Counted from the stretch's first letter, positions 8,859 to 17,984 are shown. The stretch: 64,000 nucleotides of DNA from Kribbella capetownensis (GCF_004331485.1 NZ_SJKD01000004.1:124001-188000); one strand, 5' to 3'. Notes: generated from the letters alone by a model not told the origin. Translations and numbers: made by a program.

Positions 8859-9524
8859 TCAGCCGAGCCACCCCGGGCGGACCAGGCCGGTCTGGTAGGC
8901 GACGACGACGAGCTGGGCGCGGTCGCGGACGCCGAGTTTGATCATCGCGCGGCTGACGTGGGTCTTGGCGGTCGCGGGGCTGAGCACGAGGCGCTCGGCG
9001 ATCTCGTCGTTGGACAGGCCTTCGCCGACCAGGGCGACGATCTCCTTCTCGCGTTCGGTCAGGACGTCGAGCTCCTTGCTGGCGTGCGGCTGCCGGCTCC
9101 GCGTCGCGAACTCGGCGACCAGCCGCCGGGTCACGCCGGGGGAGAGGAGCGCATCGCCGCGCGCCACCACCCGGACCGCCTGCAGCAGCTCGACCGGCTC
9201 GGTGTCCTTGACCAGGAACCCGCTGGCCCCGACCCGCAGCGCCTCGAAGACGTACTCGTCCAGGTCGAACGTCGTCAGGATCACCACATGGACGTCGGCC
9301 AGCGCCTCGTCGGCCCCGATCAGCCGGGTCGCCTCCAGCCCGTCGGTGCCGGGCATGCGGATGTCCATCAACACGACGTCCGGCTTCTCCGCCTGCGCGA
9401 CCGCGAACGCCTCGGCGCCGTCGGACACCTCACCGATCACCGTGATGTCGTCCTCGGCGTTCAGCAACGACCGGAACCCGGCCCGCACCAACGCCTGGTC
9501 ATCCGCCAGCAGCACCCTGATCAT
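8859..9524 (-). CDS. NarL/LuxR-family response regulator (first of two)
   Basis: This 221-residue protein has a receiver domain with the phospho-acceptor Asp in VLMDIRMPG and the conserved acidic pair in LLADDQAL. A LuxR helix-turn-helix follows (LTEREKEIVALVGEGLSNDEIAERL). It follows a second, divergent response regulator by 39 nt and precedes the exporter genes. Only one histidine kinase is adjacent, so it may be driven by that kinase, or by the lone kinase at 14026-15171. It probably activates the downstream ABC genes. Confidence 0.9.
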   Translation of the reverse strand: MIRVLLADDQALVRAGFRSLLNAEDDITVIGEVSDGAEAFAVAQAEKPDVVLMDIRMPGTDGLEATRLIGADEALADVHVVILTTFDLDEYVFEALRVGASGFLVKDTEPVELLQAVRVVARGDALLSPGVTRRLVAEFATRSRQPHASKELDVLTEREKEIVALVGEGLSNDEIAERLVLSPATAKTHVSRAMIKLGVRDRAQLVVVAYQTGLVRPGWLG

Positions 9525-9563
9525 GCGCTCACGCTAGAGCATGGGTCAGGCCAAGCCGCTGCG

Positions 9564-10229
9564 TCAGGCGAGTCCGGCGTCGTGCGCGAGGAGGGCGATC
9601 TGGGTCCGGTTGCCGAGCTCCAGCTTGGTCAGGATGTGCGAGATGTGCGCCTTCACCGTCGCCAGACTCATGTACAGCTCGGTGGCGATCTGCGCGTTCG
9701 CCTTCCCCTGCGCGACGGCGAGCATCACGTCGTACTCGCGCGGTGACAGCCGCTCGAGCGCATGCTGCGCCGTCGTGTGCGCGTCCGCCTGCGTGGCGGC
9801 GCGGTCCATCAGCCGCCGGGTGATCGCCGGCGACAGGATCGGGTCGCCCGCGGCCACCCGTCGTACGGCGTCGACGATCTGCGCCGGCGGCGTGTCCTTC
9901 AGCAGGAACCCGCTCGCCCCGGCGCGGAGCGCGTGCAGCACGTTCTCGTCGGTGTCGAACGTCGTGAGTACGACGACCTCCGGGGGATTGGTCCGGGCCC
10001 GGAGCCGGCGGGTCGCGACGATGCCGTCCACCCGGGGCATCCGCAGATCCATCAGCACGATGTCCGGGAAGTGTGCGTCCACCGCGGCCGGGACCTCGTC
10101 GCCGTCGGCCGCCTGACCGACCACCGCGATCCCGTTCGTCCCGTCGAGCATCATCTCCAGGCTGGCCCGGACGAGCGCGTCGTCGTCCACCACCAGCACG
10201 CGGATGGTCGCGTTCTCGTTCCCGGTCAT
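9564..10229 (-). CDS. NarL/LuxR-family response regulator (second of two)
   Basis: This 221-residue receiver-LuxR protein carries the phospho-acceptor in VLMDLRMPR, the acidic pair in VVDDDAL and a C-terminal helix-turn-helix (LSPREYDVMLAVAQGKANAQIATEL). ATG 10229 overlaps the stop of the histidine kinase (ATGA), showing translational coupling; the in-frame start at 10238 is less likely. It is therefore the cognate partner of that kinase. It differs clearly in sequence from the neighbouring regulator, so the two are not a recent duplication. Confidence 0.9.
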   Translation of the reverse strand: MTGNENATIRVLVVDDDALVRASLEMMLDGTNGIAVVGQAADGDEVPAAVDAHFPDIVLMDLRMPRVDGIVATRRLRARTNPPEVVVLTTFDTDENVLHALRAGASGFLLKDTPPAQIVDAVRRVAAGDPILSPAITRRLMDRAATQADAHTTAQHALERLSPREYDVMLAVAQGKANAQIATELYMSLATVKAHISHILTKLELGNRTQIALLAHDAGLA

Positions 10230-11374
10230 GCAGGCCACGGTAGCGAGGCTTCGAGCCGGAACCCGCCGCCGGGCGCCTTTCCGTGGTCGAGCGTGCCGCC
10301 CGCCAGGTGGACCCGCTCGGTCAGGCCGACCAGGCCGGTCCCGCTGCCCGGGGTGAGCGGCGTTCCGTTCGACGCCGGGTTGATCAGCTCGATCCGCAGG
10401 CCGTCGCCCGGCCCGCCGGCCACGCTCAGCCAGACCGGATGCCCGGCCGCGTGCTTGCGCGCGTTCGTGAGCCCTTCCTGCACGACCCGGTACGCCGTCC
10501 GTCCGGTTGCCGGAGGCAACGTCGTGGCGTCGGCGACATGATCGTCGTACGAGACCGTCGTACCCGCCTCGCGGGACTCGGCCACCAGTGCGGGGAGATC
10601 GCCGAACGTCGGCTGCGGCCGCCCGCCGGGCAACTCGTCGATCTCGGTGTCACGCAGAACGCTGATCACCTCCCGCAGTTCGTCGAGTGCCTGGTGGACG
10701 CCGGTGCGGATGACTCCGGCGGCCTTGGCGAGCTTCTCCGGTGACGAGTCCGGCCGGTACTCGAGTGCACCGGCGTACGTCGCGAGCAGGGACAACCGGT
10801 GGGCGAGAACGTCGTGCATCTCGCGCGCCATCTGGGTCCGCTCGAGAGTGCGCGCCTCGGCGACCCGGCGACCTTGCTCGGCCTCGGCGCGGTCGGCGCG
10901 CTCACGCAGGGAGTCGACGAGTTGCCGGTGGGCTTGGTTCCACTGCCCCCAGCCGAGCAGCGCGGCGTGGACGGCGACGTCGAGGATGGTGAACCACAGG
11001 TAGGTGATGTTGCCGTTCGGACGCCAGAGGCCCTGGACGAGGTGGCCGGCAGTCCCGGCCAGGGCGACGAGGGCCGCCGTACGCAGCGGGAACCGTTGGG
11101 CAACGGTCAGCGTGCCGACGGTCGACGGGGGTGTGGCGGCAGGGGAGAGGGTTGCGAGCACGGCCAGGCCGACCGCGGTGGACAGGGGCCGGCGGGGTAG
11201 CAACAGGAGGAGTCCGGTCGAGACGATCCCGACGATGATGTCGAGCGGCAGCCACTGCGTGTCGTCGGTGCTGGCGACCCGGCCGTAGACGCTCGCGGCC
11301 GACAGGACACCGACGATGGCCACGCCGACCAGGAACGCCCAACGATTCCGCCTCACCGGCGCACAAACCTCCAT
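10226..11374 (-). CDS. Sensor histidine kinase, HisKA_3/NarX type
   Basis: This is a 382-residue membrane kinase. An N-terminal part with about four to five membrane segments is followed by a HisKA_3 dimerisation helix with the phospho-histidine in REMHDVLAHRLS, and a HATPase_c domain with the N-box region VVQEGLTNARKHA and G-box GSGTGLVGLTERV. Little extracellular sequence is present, so it probably senses membrane or cytoplasmic cues. It is the first gene of the kinase-regulator-regulator-exporter group and its stop overlaps the start of the second gene. Confidence 0.9.
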   Translation of the reverse strand: MEVCAPVRRNRWAFLVGVAIVGVLSAASVYGRVASTDDTQWLPLDIIVGIVSTGLLLLLPRRPLSTAVGLAVLATLSPAATPPSTVGTLTVAQRFPLRTAALVALAGTAGHLVQGLWRPNGNITYLWFTILDVAVHAALLGWGQWNQAHRQLVDSLRERADRAEAEQGRRVAEARTLERTQMAREMHDVLAHRLSLLATYAGALEYRPDSSPEKLAKAAGVIRTGVHQALDELREVISVLRDTEIDELPGGRPQPTFGDLPALVAESREAGTTVSYDDHVADATTLPPATGRTAYRVVQEGLTNARKHAAGHPVWLSVAGGPGDGLRIELINPASNGTPLTPGSGTGLVGLTERVHLAGGTLDHGKAPGGGFRLEASLPWPA

Positions 11375-11527
11375 GCCGTTGACCCTAGGGCGGGCTCCGG
11401 TTCCTCACCACCGACCAAAGTCGATCCCTTCCAGACTTCGGACCACCCCGCCCGAGCCCCGCGGCCGATGCCGGCACCCGCCGCACTCAGCCACCGTGAA
11501 CCCACCACCAACCACGGAGGCACCACC

Positions 11528-11980
11528 ATGGCAACCACGCCTTATCCCACCGCACCGGAGTCCGTCGCCGAGCCCAGGCCGACCCGCGTTCCCGGCCGCA
11601 GCCGGCTTCTCGTCGTCGGAGTGACAGCCGCCGCCGCACTGGCGCTGTGGGCGATCCTGGCTCCACTCGCCGGCATCACTCTGGACGCCCAGCAGGGAAC
11701 CCTGATGCACATCGGCGCCGGCCAGGTCTTCTTCGCCTCGGCCGCGATGGCCTTCGCGGCCTGGGGTCTGCTCGCGATCCTGGAACGCCGTACCTTCAAC
11801 GCCCGGAACGTCTGGACAGTCGTCGCAGTGATCGCGTGCGTCTTGTCGCTCGGTAGCCCGCTCGTGAACGGCATCGGCGTCGGCGCGAAGCTCGGTCTCG
11901 CCTCACTCCACCTTGTCGTCGGCGCGGCCGTCATCCTCGGCCTGCGTCGCACCACCCTGACAGCGCAGGAACGCTGCTAA
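11528..11980 (+). CDS. DUF6069-like four-helix membrane protein
   Basis: This is a 150-residue protein with a 25-residue hydrophilic N-terminus rich in Pro and Thr, followed by four hydrophobic segments, which resembles the DUF6069 family of actinobacterial membrane proteins. ATG 11528 is preceded by CGGAGG with good spacing; an upstream in-frame start at 11468 would add 20 residues without a ribosome site. Function is unknown. It stands alone: the kinase operon diverges on one side and the GntR-type gene converges on the other, overlapping its stop. Confidence 0.65.
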   Translation: MATTPYPTAPESVAEPRPTRVPGRSRLLVVGVTAAAALALWAILAPLAGITLDAQQGTLMHIGAGQVFFASAAMAFAAWGLLAILERRTFNARNVWTVVAVIACVLSLGSPLVNGIGVGAKLGLASLHLVVGAAVILGLRRTTLTAQERC

Positions 11981-12681
11981 GGAGTCTGCAACTGGGCAGC
12001 CTGATAGAAGCCTCGGATATGCGCGGTCACCAACTCGGCCGCGCTCTCCGGCTCACCCGCCCGGATCGCCGCGACGATCGCCCGATGCTCGCCCCGCAGC
12101 GTGACGGCCATCGCCTCCCAGTCCGGCAGATTGGGTACGGCGGCCAGCACGTACCCATGGATCGCGGACCGCAACGACGCCATCACCGCGGCGATCAACA
12201 CGTTCCCCGCGAGCCCGGAGAGCGCAACGTGGAACTCCGCGTCCAGCAGATGGAACTCCTCCGGCGACAACCCATCGGCGTCCATCCGGTCCAGCAAGTC
12301 ATCGGCGACCTTCAACTCGGCCGCGTCCAGCCCCGGCGCACGCCCGGCGGCCTCCCGCGCGGACCACGACTCCAGCAGGATCCGGGTCTGTACGACGTCG
12401 CTCATCGGCAGGTGATTGGTTGCCAGGTGCAACCGCAGTACGGCGGTCAGCGGCGACACCGGCTCCGCGACGATCACCGCGCCGGCCTCCGGACCGGATC
12501 CGGTCGCGGTCCGCACCACGCCCATCGCCTCGAGCACGCGGACGGCCTCGCGCACCGACGGCCGGCTGATGCCGAGCTGCTCGGCCAGCGTCCGCTCACC
12601 GGGCAGCCGCCCGCCGATCCGCAACCGCCCGGCGGCCAGGTCGGCCTCGACCCGGTGCAGGACCAGTTCGTAGTTCTTCAC
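11977..12681 (-). CDS. FadR-type GntR regulator, probably of lactate use (LldR-like)
   Basis: This 234-residue protein has a winged helix (LPGERTLAEQLGISRPSVREAVRVLEAMG) and an all-helical FCD ligand domain with metal-site residues such as the Asp/His in LLDAEFHVAL and the later His in GEHRAIVAAI. GTG 12681 gives the conserved start (VKNYELVLHRVEADLAAGR). It is divergent from the lactate dehydrogenase gene, with two perfect palindromes between them, so it very probably represses that gene and itself until a hydroxy acid such as L-lactate binds. Confidence 0.85.
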   Translation of the reverse strand: MKNYELVLHRVEADLAAGRLRIGGRLPGERTLAEQLGISRPSVREAVRVLEAMGVVRTATGSGPEAGAVIVAEPVSPLTAVLRLHLATNHLPMSDVVQTRILLESWSAREAAGRAPGLDAAELKVADDLLDRMDADGLSPEEFHLLDAEFHVALSGLAGNVLIAAVMASLRSAIHGYVLAAVPNLPDWEAMAVTLRGEHRAIVAAIRAGEPESAAELVTAHIRGFYQAAQLQTP

Positions 12682-12718
12682 GCGACAACCCCCGCCTCGG
12701 TTGTGGGCGACTCTACCT

Positions 12719-12757
12719 GTGTGGTCGGACCACACGCTATGCTGTGGTCCGACCACA
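12719..12757. promoter_or_regulatory. Two FadR/LldR-type operators
   Basis: GTGTGGTCGGACCACAC at 12719-12735 is a perfect 17-bp palindrome, and TGTGGTCCGACCACA at 12743-12757 is a perfect 15-bp one. Their centres are 23 bp apart. Both contain TGGTCnGACCA, which fits the TGGT-n-ACCA core recognised by FadR-subfamily regulators. They sit between the divergent GntR and lactate dehydrogenase genes. Confidence 0.85.
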
Positions 12758-12806
12758 CGATCAGGTGCGCCTGGTCGTCCGCCGAACCGGCCGTTCCGGA
12801 GTTCTG

Positions 12807-14021
12807 ATGACCGATCGACAGCTGCCCAAATGGTCCGAGCTGAAGCCGCTGCTGCGGCCGAAGCCGATCACGGTGAACGCGACCGACCGCCGGCTGGAGA
12901 AGGCGCTCACCATCGCGGACCTGCGAACGATCGCCAGGCGGCGGACGCCGCGGTCGGTGTTCGACTACACCGACGGTGCGGCCGAGGCGGAGATCAGCCT
13001 GCGCCGCGCGCGCCGGCTGTTCGCGGAGATGGAACTGCAGCCGTCGATCCTGCGGGACGTGTCCGACATCGACCTCGGGACGTCGATCCTGGGCGGACGC
13101 TCCGAGCTGCCGTTCGCGTTCGCGCCGACCGGGTTCACCCGGATGATGAACCACGAGGGCGAGAGCGCGGTCGTCAAGGTCGCCGAGGAGATCGGCATTC
13201 CGTACGCGCTGTCGACCATGGGCACGACCTCGATCGAAGACGTCGCCGCGGCCGCGCCGGACGCGCGGAAGTGGTTCCAGCTGTACGTGTGGAAGGACCG
13301 CGACGCCGGTGAGGACCTGGTGAAGCGATCGGCTGCCGCGGGGTACGAAGCCTTGATGCTGACAGTCGACGTACCGGTCGCCGGTGCTCGGCTGCGCGAC
13401 GTACGCAACGGATTCACCATCCCGCCACAACTGACGGCCAAGACTGTGCTGGACGCGTCGCTGCACCCGGCGTGGTGGGCCAACCTGCTGACCACGCGGC
13501 CGTTGACGTTCGCGTCGCTGTCCACCTGGGACGGCACGGTCGCCGAGCTGCTGGACAAGCTGTTCGACCCGACGATGACCATCGACGACCTCAACTGGTT
13601 GCGCTCGATCTGGGACGGCCCGCTGATCGTCAAGGGCATCCAGACCGTCGACGACGCCCGCCGGGTGGTCGACGCCGGCGCGGACGCGATCGTGCTGTCC
13701 AACCACGGCGGCCGCCAGCTCGACCGGGCACCGACACCGCTGCGCATCCTCCCGGACGTCCGCAAGGCAGTGGGCAGCGACGCCGAGGTCTACCTCGACA
13801 CCGGCATCATGTCCGGCGCTGACATCGTCGCGGCGATCGCTCTGGGTGCGGACGCGTGTCTCGTCGGCCGTGCGTACCTGTACGGCCTGATGGCCGGCGG
13901 CCAGCGCGGTGTGGCTCGTGCTGCGGAGATCCTGACGAAGGAGGTCCGCCGCACGATGGCGCTGCTGGGCGTCTCGCAGGTGGCGGACCTCAACCCGTCA
14001 CACGTCCGCCTGCCGGAGTAG
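12807..14021 (+). CDS. lldD: FMN-dependent L-lactate dehydrogenase / alpha-hydroxy-acid oxidase
   Basis: This is a 404-residue TIM-barrel flavoenzyme that oxidises an L-2-hydroxy acid, probably L-lactate to pyruvate, passing electrons to the membrane or oxygen. Family residues are visible: FDYTDGAAE near the start, the FMN lysine in IVKGIQ (about residue 276), and the catalytic His-Arg pair in SNHGGRQLD (His300, Arg303). ATG 12807 follows GGAG at 12798-12801. It is controlled by the divergent LldR-like protein through the two operators. No lactate permease is adjacent. Other 2-hydroxy acids remain possible substrates. Confidence 0.85.
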   Translation: MTDRQLPKWSELKPLLRPKPITVNATDRRLEKALTIADLRTIARRRTPRSVFDYTDGAAEAEISLRRARRLFAEMELQPSILRDVSDIDLGTSILGGRSELPFAFAPTGFTRMMNHEGESAVVKVAEEIGIPYALSTMGTTSIEDVAAAAPDARKWFQLYVWKDRDAGEDLVKRSAAAGYEALMLTVDVPVAGARLRDVRNGFTIPPQLTAKTVLDASLHPAWWANLLTTRPLTFASLSTWDGTVAELLDKLFDPTMTIDDLNWLRSIWDGPLIVKGIQTVDDARRVVDAGADAIVLSNHGGRQLDRAPTPLRILPDVRKAVGSDAEVYLDTGIMSGADIVAAIALGADACLVGRAYLYGLMAGGQRGVARAAEILTKEVRRTMALLGVSQVADLNPSHVRLPE

Positions 14022-14025
14022 GCGG

Positions 14026-15171
14026 CTACAGCGGCAGGTTGGCGATGATGCGCAGGCCGCCCGTCGGGGTGCGGGTGGCCGTGAGCGTCCCGCCGAGGGC
14101 GGTGGCTCGCTCACGCATGCCGATGATGCCGTTGCCTTCCTTCGGCGGGCCGATGAGGGACCGACCGTCGTCGTCGACCTGCAGTACGAGCGACTGTTCG
14201 CCGTACTGGATGCGGACGGTCGCCTCGCTCGCCTTGGCGTGCCGGACGATGTTGGTGAGCGACTCCTGGATGATGCGGAACGCGGCCCGGTCCAGTCCGG
14301 TCGGGAGCTGATGCGGGTCGCCGTGGACGACGGTGTGCACCTCGAGGCCGGCCATCGACGTCCGGCTGATCAGATGCTCGAGCCGCTCGAGTCCTGCGAC
14401 CGGCTGGCGTGGTGCGGTCTCGTCGGACTGCCGCAGGATGCCGACGATCGAGCGCAGCTCCACCAGGGCCTCCTTGCTGGCGTCCTTGATCGCGGAGAGC
14501 GCCGGTCCGGCCTGTTCGGGCTGCCGGTCGACCAGATGCAGGGCGGTCGAGGCCTGCACGTTGATCAGCGAGATGTGGTGCGCCACCACGTCGTGCAGCT
14601 CCTGTGCGATCCGCAGCCGTTCCTCACCGGCCTTGCGTAGTTCAGCCTCGCGCCTGGTCCTGGCCGCAGCCATGACGCGGTCACGGTGTGCACGGAAGAG
14701 CTCGGCAATGAAGCCGAGTACGACGAAGCATGTGGCGACGAGGAGGACCTGGTACACACCGTCCTCGTTGATCCCGAGCACCAATCTGCCGAGGAGATGT
14801 CCGACGTACAAGGTGATGAGGCCGGTCCAGCCCGCCAGCCGGTAGCCGCGCCGGATCACGCTGAAGACGGTGATCACGAAGGCGAAGATCACCGGGCCGT
14901 AGGCGTACTGCATCAGCATGTAGACGAGCGTCGAGCCGACCGTTGCCCACAGCACCGGGATCGGCCGGCTCTGCAGCCAGTACAGCGACACCGTCCCGAT
15001 CAGCACCAGGACGACCATGAACCAGTCGGCGGCCCGGCGTTCCGGCTCGCCCCGGGACGCGCCGAGCGAGCCGACCACTCCGATCAACGAGAGCACCAGC
15101 GGCAGCGCGATACGTCGTACCCGGGCCATGGCGGTGGGTGCGGTGTCGGTGGTCAGGTCAGTCGTGCTCAC
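14026..15171 (-). CDS. Orphan sensor histidine kinase, HisKA_3 type
   Basis: This 381-residue kinase has about five or six N-terminal membrane helices, a HisKA_3 helix with the phospho-histidine in AQELHDVVAHHIS, and a HATPase_c domain with IIQESLTNIVRHA and GNGIIGMRERA. No response regulator gene is adjacent, which is unusual because HisKA_3 kinases usually sit beside a LuxR-type partner. A surplus regulator of the right class lies at 8859-9524, about 4.5 kb away. The architecture is close to that of the kinase at 10226-11374. Confidence 0.88.
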   Translation of the reverse strand: MSTTDLTTDTAPTAMARVRRIALPLVLSLIGVVGSLGASRGEPERRAADWFMVVLVLIGTVSLYWLQSRPIPVLWATVGSTLVYMLMQYAYGPVIFAFVITVFSVIRRGYRLAGWTGLITLYVGHLLGRLVLGINEDGVYQVLLVATCFVVLGFIAELFRAHRDRVMAAARTRREAELRKAGEERLRIAQELHDVVAHHISLINVQASTALHLVDRQPEQAGPALSAIKDASKEALVELRSIVGILRQSDETAPRQPVAGLERLEHLISRTSMAGLEVHTVVHGDPHQLPTGLDRAAFRIIQESLTNIVRHAKASEATVRIQYGEQSLVLQVDDDGRSLIGPPKEGNGIIGMRERATALGGTLTATRTPTGGLRIIANLPL

Positions 15172-15255
15172 AGTACGAAACCGTACGGGGCCGCGCGGTC
15201 AGGTGTCATCGTCGCCACGGAGTACTTCGGTCTGCTCCGCGGAGAGTATCCGGAG

Positions 15256-15894
15256 TCAGTACTTGACTTGGTAGATCTTCTCCTCGTACGCCTTGCCGTA
15301 GTACTCCTCCAGCTCGGCCAGGTCGATGTCCTTCTTCTCCAGCGCCTTCGAGATCTTGGCCCGGCTCGTCATCGCGTCCGGGTCCCAGGTCTCGGGCTTC
15401 CACAGCTGCGAGCGCAGGAACGCCTTCGAGCAGTGGTGGAAGACCTCTTCGATCTCCACCAGCAGCGCGAGCTGCGGCCGGTTGCCCTTCACGATCATCT
15501 CGTCGAAGAACGGAGCCTCGCGGACGATCCGGGCCCGGCCGTTGATCCGGAGCGTGTCACCGCGGCCGGGGATGAAGTAGACCAGGCCGACGTGCGGGTT
15601 GGCGAGGATGTTGGTGAAGCCGTCGACCCGCCGGTTGCCCGCGCGCTCGGGGATGGCGATCGTACTGTCGTCGAAGATCTTGGTGAACCCGGCCGGGTCG
15701 CCCTTCGGCGAGACGTCGCAGCTGCCGTCGGCCGCGGACGTGGCGATCAGGCAGAACGGCGAGACCGACAGCCATTGCCGGTCGAGCTCGTGGAGCTCCT
15801 TGCGAGTCTTGTTCCGGGCGGCCTTCGGTGCCTCGGGGACCACGCTGCGCAGCTCGTCGTACGTCGTGATCTCGACCAGTCCGGGGATGTCCAT
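15256..15894 (-). CDS. PPOX-type FMN flavoprotein (MSMEG_1061-like)
   Basis: This 212-residue protein of the pyridoxamine 5'-phosphate oxidase-like split-barrel superfamily has the flavin strand PFCLIATSAADGSCDVSPKG and the segments LANPHVGLVYFIPGRGDTLRINGRARIV. It resembles the MSMEG_1061 family (TIGR04025), of uncertain function. Its ATG shares one base with the stop of the MFS gene (TGATG), so the two are translationally coupled. The C-terminal 50 residues are charged and helical. It is not expected to be the true PdxH. Confidence 0.75.
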   Translation of the reverse strand: MDIPGLVEITTYDELRSVVPEAPKAARNKTRKELHELDRQWLSVSPFCLIATSAADGSCDVSPKGDPAGFTKIFDDSTIAIPERAGNRRVDGFTNILANPHVGLVYFIPGRGDTLRINGRARIVREAPFFDEMIVKGNRPQLALLVEIEEVFHHCSKAFLRSQLWKPETWDPDAMTSRAKISKALEKKDIDLAELEEYYGKAYEEKIYQVKY

Positions 15895-17234
15895 CAGGCG
15901 GCGTTCTCCTCTACCGGCAACGGCTGGTCCGTCTCGCTGACGGTCCTCGTCCGTGCGGCCCATCGTACGGCGGGACCAGTTGCGCAACTGGTCCCTAGGA
16001 ACAGTGCTCCGACAGCGATCCAGCCGATTGGGCCCCACCCGAGGACCACGGCTGTCAGCAGTGCCGGACCGAGCATCCGGGCAATCGCAGGGCCGGTGCC
16101 GAAGAAGCCTTGGTACTGCCCCTGCTTGTCGGCGGGCGCCAGACCGAAGCTGATTTCCCATGCGCCGGACGCCAGCTTCATCTCGCCGAGCGTCAGCAGT
16201 GCAGCGGCGACGACCAGTACGACGGCTGCGGTCCAGGCGCTCATCTTGGCGGCGGAGATGGCGAACACGGCGCAGGCGGCCAACATCGCGACTCCGGCGT
16301 ACCGGACCGAACGCGTGGCGGTGCGCAGGTCCCGCACGCTGCGGGCGATCCGCACCTGGAAGAACGTGACTCCGAGCGTGTTGACGATCAGCAGCGAGGC
16401 GACCACCCAGTCCGGTGCGTCGGTGTGCGAGACGATCCACAGCGGTGCCACCAGGCTGAGCAGCGGCATGAACAGCAGCATGATCGAGTTCAGCAGCGCG
16501 AGGACGGCGTACGGACGATCGTGCAGTACGGCGAGGCGCGGCTCACCCTTCACGCGCAGTCTGACCGCCACTGACGGCACGCGGTGAAGCAGTCGGGCCG
16601 CGATCAGGAAGCTGAGTGCATCCAGCGCGAAGACAGTCAGGTACGCCGTTGACGTGTCGAAGCGGAGCGCGAGACCGCCGAGTGCGGCACCAACTGCGAG
16701 GCCGGCGTTGACCGTGGACTGCAGGAGGGCCCGTATGCGGGTGCGCTCGGCCGGTGAGACCAAACCAGCCAGGAGTGCTTGCCGGGCGGCCGTCAGACCG
16801 GTCTGGCTGCACGCGTAGACGATCGCGGCCACCAGAAACAGCGCGAAGCTGCGAACGAAGAGGAACGAAGCGACCGAGGTCGCGGTCGTCAGCGCGAGCA
16901 GGACGGCCGTCCCACGTGGCCCCCGACGGTCGGCAAGGTTGCCAAGCGGGACCCCGGTGAGAAACCCCACCAACCAAGCCACCGTGAGCCCGAGCCCGAC
17001 CTCACCGGTCGACAGCCCGACCACCCGGGTAAAGAACAGCGCCGATGTAACAACGAAGGCCCCATCCCCCACCGAGTTAGCCAACTGCGCCAACGCAAGC
17101 CCCCCACCCGCCCCCACCGACGGCAAAATCCCACCACCCCCACCGCGCAGCCCGCCGTTCCCGCTCCGAAGGCTCCCGCGCCCGTAGCGGACGCTGGCGC
17201 GCCCGCTACGGATGCGGTCTGTCGTGACGCTCAT
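15894..17234 (-). CDS. Major facilitator superfamily transporter
   Basis: This is a 446-residue membrane protein with about 12 hydrophobic segments and an MFS loop (GNLADRRGPRG) after helix 2. The first 45 residues are an unusual Arg/Gly/Ser-rich tail (GSLRSGNGGLRGGGGG) with no membrane character. ATG 17234 has a GGGAG site upstream. It is cotranscribed with the PPOX flavoprotein. The substrate is unknown; a drug-efflux role is common for this subgroup. Confidence 0.85.
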   Translation of the reverse strand: MSVTTDRIRSGRASVRYGRGSLRSGNGGLRGGGGGILPSVGAGGGLALAQLANSVGDGAFVVTSALFFTRVVGLSTGEVGLGLTVAWLVGFLTGVPLGNLADRRGPRGTAVLLALTTATSVASFLFVRSFALFLVAAIVYACSQTGLTAARQALLAGLVSPAERTRIRALLQSTVNAGLAVGAALGGLALRFDTSTAYLTVFALDALSFLIAARLLHRVPSVAVRLRVKGEPRLAVLHDRPYAVLALLNSIMLLFMPLLSLVAPLWIVSHTDAPDWVVASLLIVNTLGVTFFQVRIARSVRDLRTATRSVRYAGVAMLAACAVFAISAAKMSAWTAAVVLVVAAALLTLGEMKLASGAWEISFGLAPADKQGQYQGFFGTGPAIARMLGPALLTAVVLGWGPIGWIAVGALFLGTSCATGPAVRWAARTRTVSETDQPLPVEENAA

Positions 17235-17390
17235 CGGAGTCTCCCTCGGCTCGGTCTATTTCGAGCCTAGAAGCACAGCGGCCCAGCAGGCAGATCCACT
17301 TCAACCCTCCCGCGATGGGCCATTTGTGAGTCGAGAAATTCCTCTGTGGACAACTCTCCACGGCCGTCAGAACGACGGCACCTTCTAGGT

Positions 17391-17972
17391 ATGAGCTTCC
17401 ACAACCTCCCACCCACCTGGACCAACCAGCCTCTCTCCGATCCCGCCCGCGCAGCCGATGTCGTCGACCTCATGGTCACCCTCGGCGACCGCCGCCGCGG
17501 CACCTTCACAGTCCTCCTCTGCGACCCCGACAACCACTACCGAGCAGCCCTAACCCTCAACCTCCCCAAAGACTTCGCCCACCCCGAACCCCCATCAGAG
17601 CCCCCCGCCCCACCACAAACCGCCAACCACCACCACACCGAAACCGCCGGCGCCGCACACCACCACGACGCTGGCACTCCCAACACCCCGCACCACCAGG
17701 CTGGCGCCCCACACCACCACCGCGCCGCAACTACCGACGCCTGCTCGTCCGCCCTCGACCCGATCCTGCCCGCAGTCCGAACAGCCCCAGGCACCGGTCT
17801 CATCCTGGCCCTAGGCCGCCCAGGACCACCGTTCCAGCCGGAAGTCGACATCGAGTGGGCCGAAGCCGCCACCCGCATCTGCCAAGCCGCCGAAGTCCGC
17901 CTCCTCGGCTTCTACGTAGCCTCAGCCGACCACGTCTACCAACCCCAACTCCAAACCAAAGCCGCAGCCTGA
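17391..17972 (+). CDS. Hypothetical protein with His-rich central linker
   Basis: This 193-residue protein has two conserved-looking segments. The N-terminal one is MSFHNLPPTWTNQPL to VTLGDRRRGTFTVLLCDPDNHY; the C-terminal one covers RTAPGTGLILALGRPGPPFQ to EVRLLGFYVAS. They are joined by a linker rich in His, Ala, Pro and Thr (about residues 75-110) with runs of two to four histidines. Similar two-part proteins of unknown function occur in actinobacteria. The linker may bind metal or be only low-complexity sequence. ATG 17391 gives the natural N-terminus; upstream residues in frame are not convincing. Confidence 0.6.
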   Translation: MSFHNLPPTWTNQPLSDPARAADVVDLMVTLGDRRRGTFTVLLCDPDNHYRAALTLNLPKDFAHPEPPSEPPAPPQTANHHHTETAGAAHHHDAGTPNTPHHQAGAPHHHRAATTDACSSALDPILPAVRTAPGTGLILALGRPGPPFQPEVDIEWAEAATRICQAAEVRLLGFYVASADHVYQPQLQTKAAA

Positions 17973-17984
17973 CCACCCCACACC

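Noticed and set aside
8859..10229. Recent duplication of a response regulator
   Set aside because: The two proteins share architecture but differ throughout, including the helix-turn-helix region, so they are old paralogues or of separate origin.
15895..16440. Upstream extension of the PPOX flavoprotein
   Set aside because: The extra residues lie inside the MFS gene in another frame and look non-natural. ATG 15894, coupled to the MFS stop, gives the family start.
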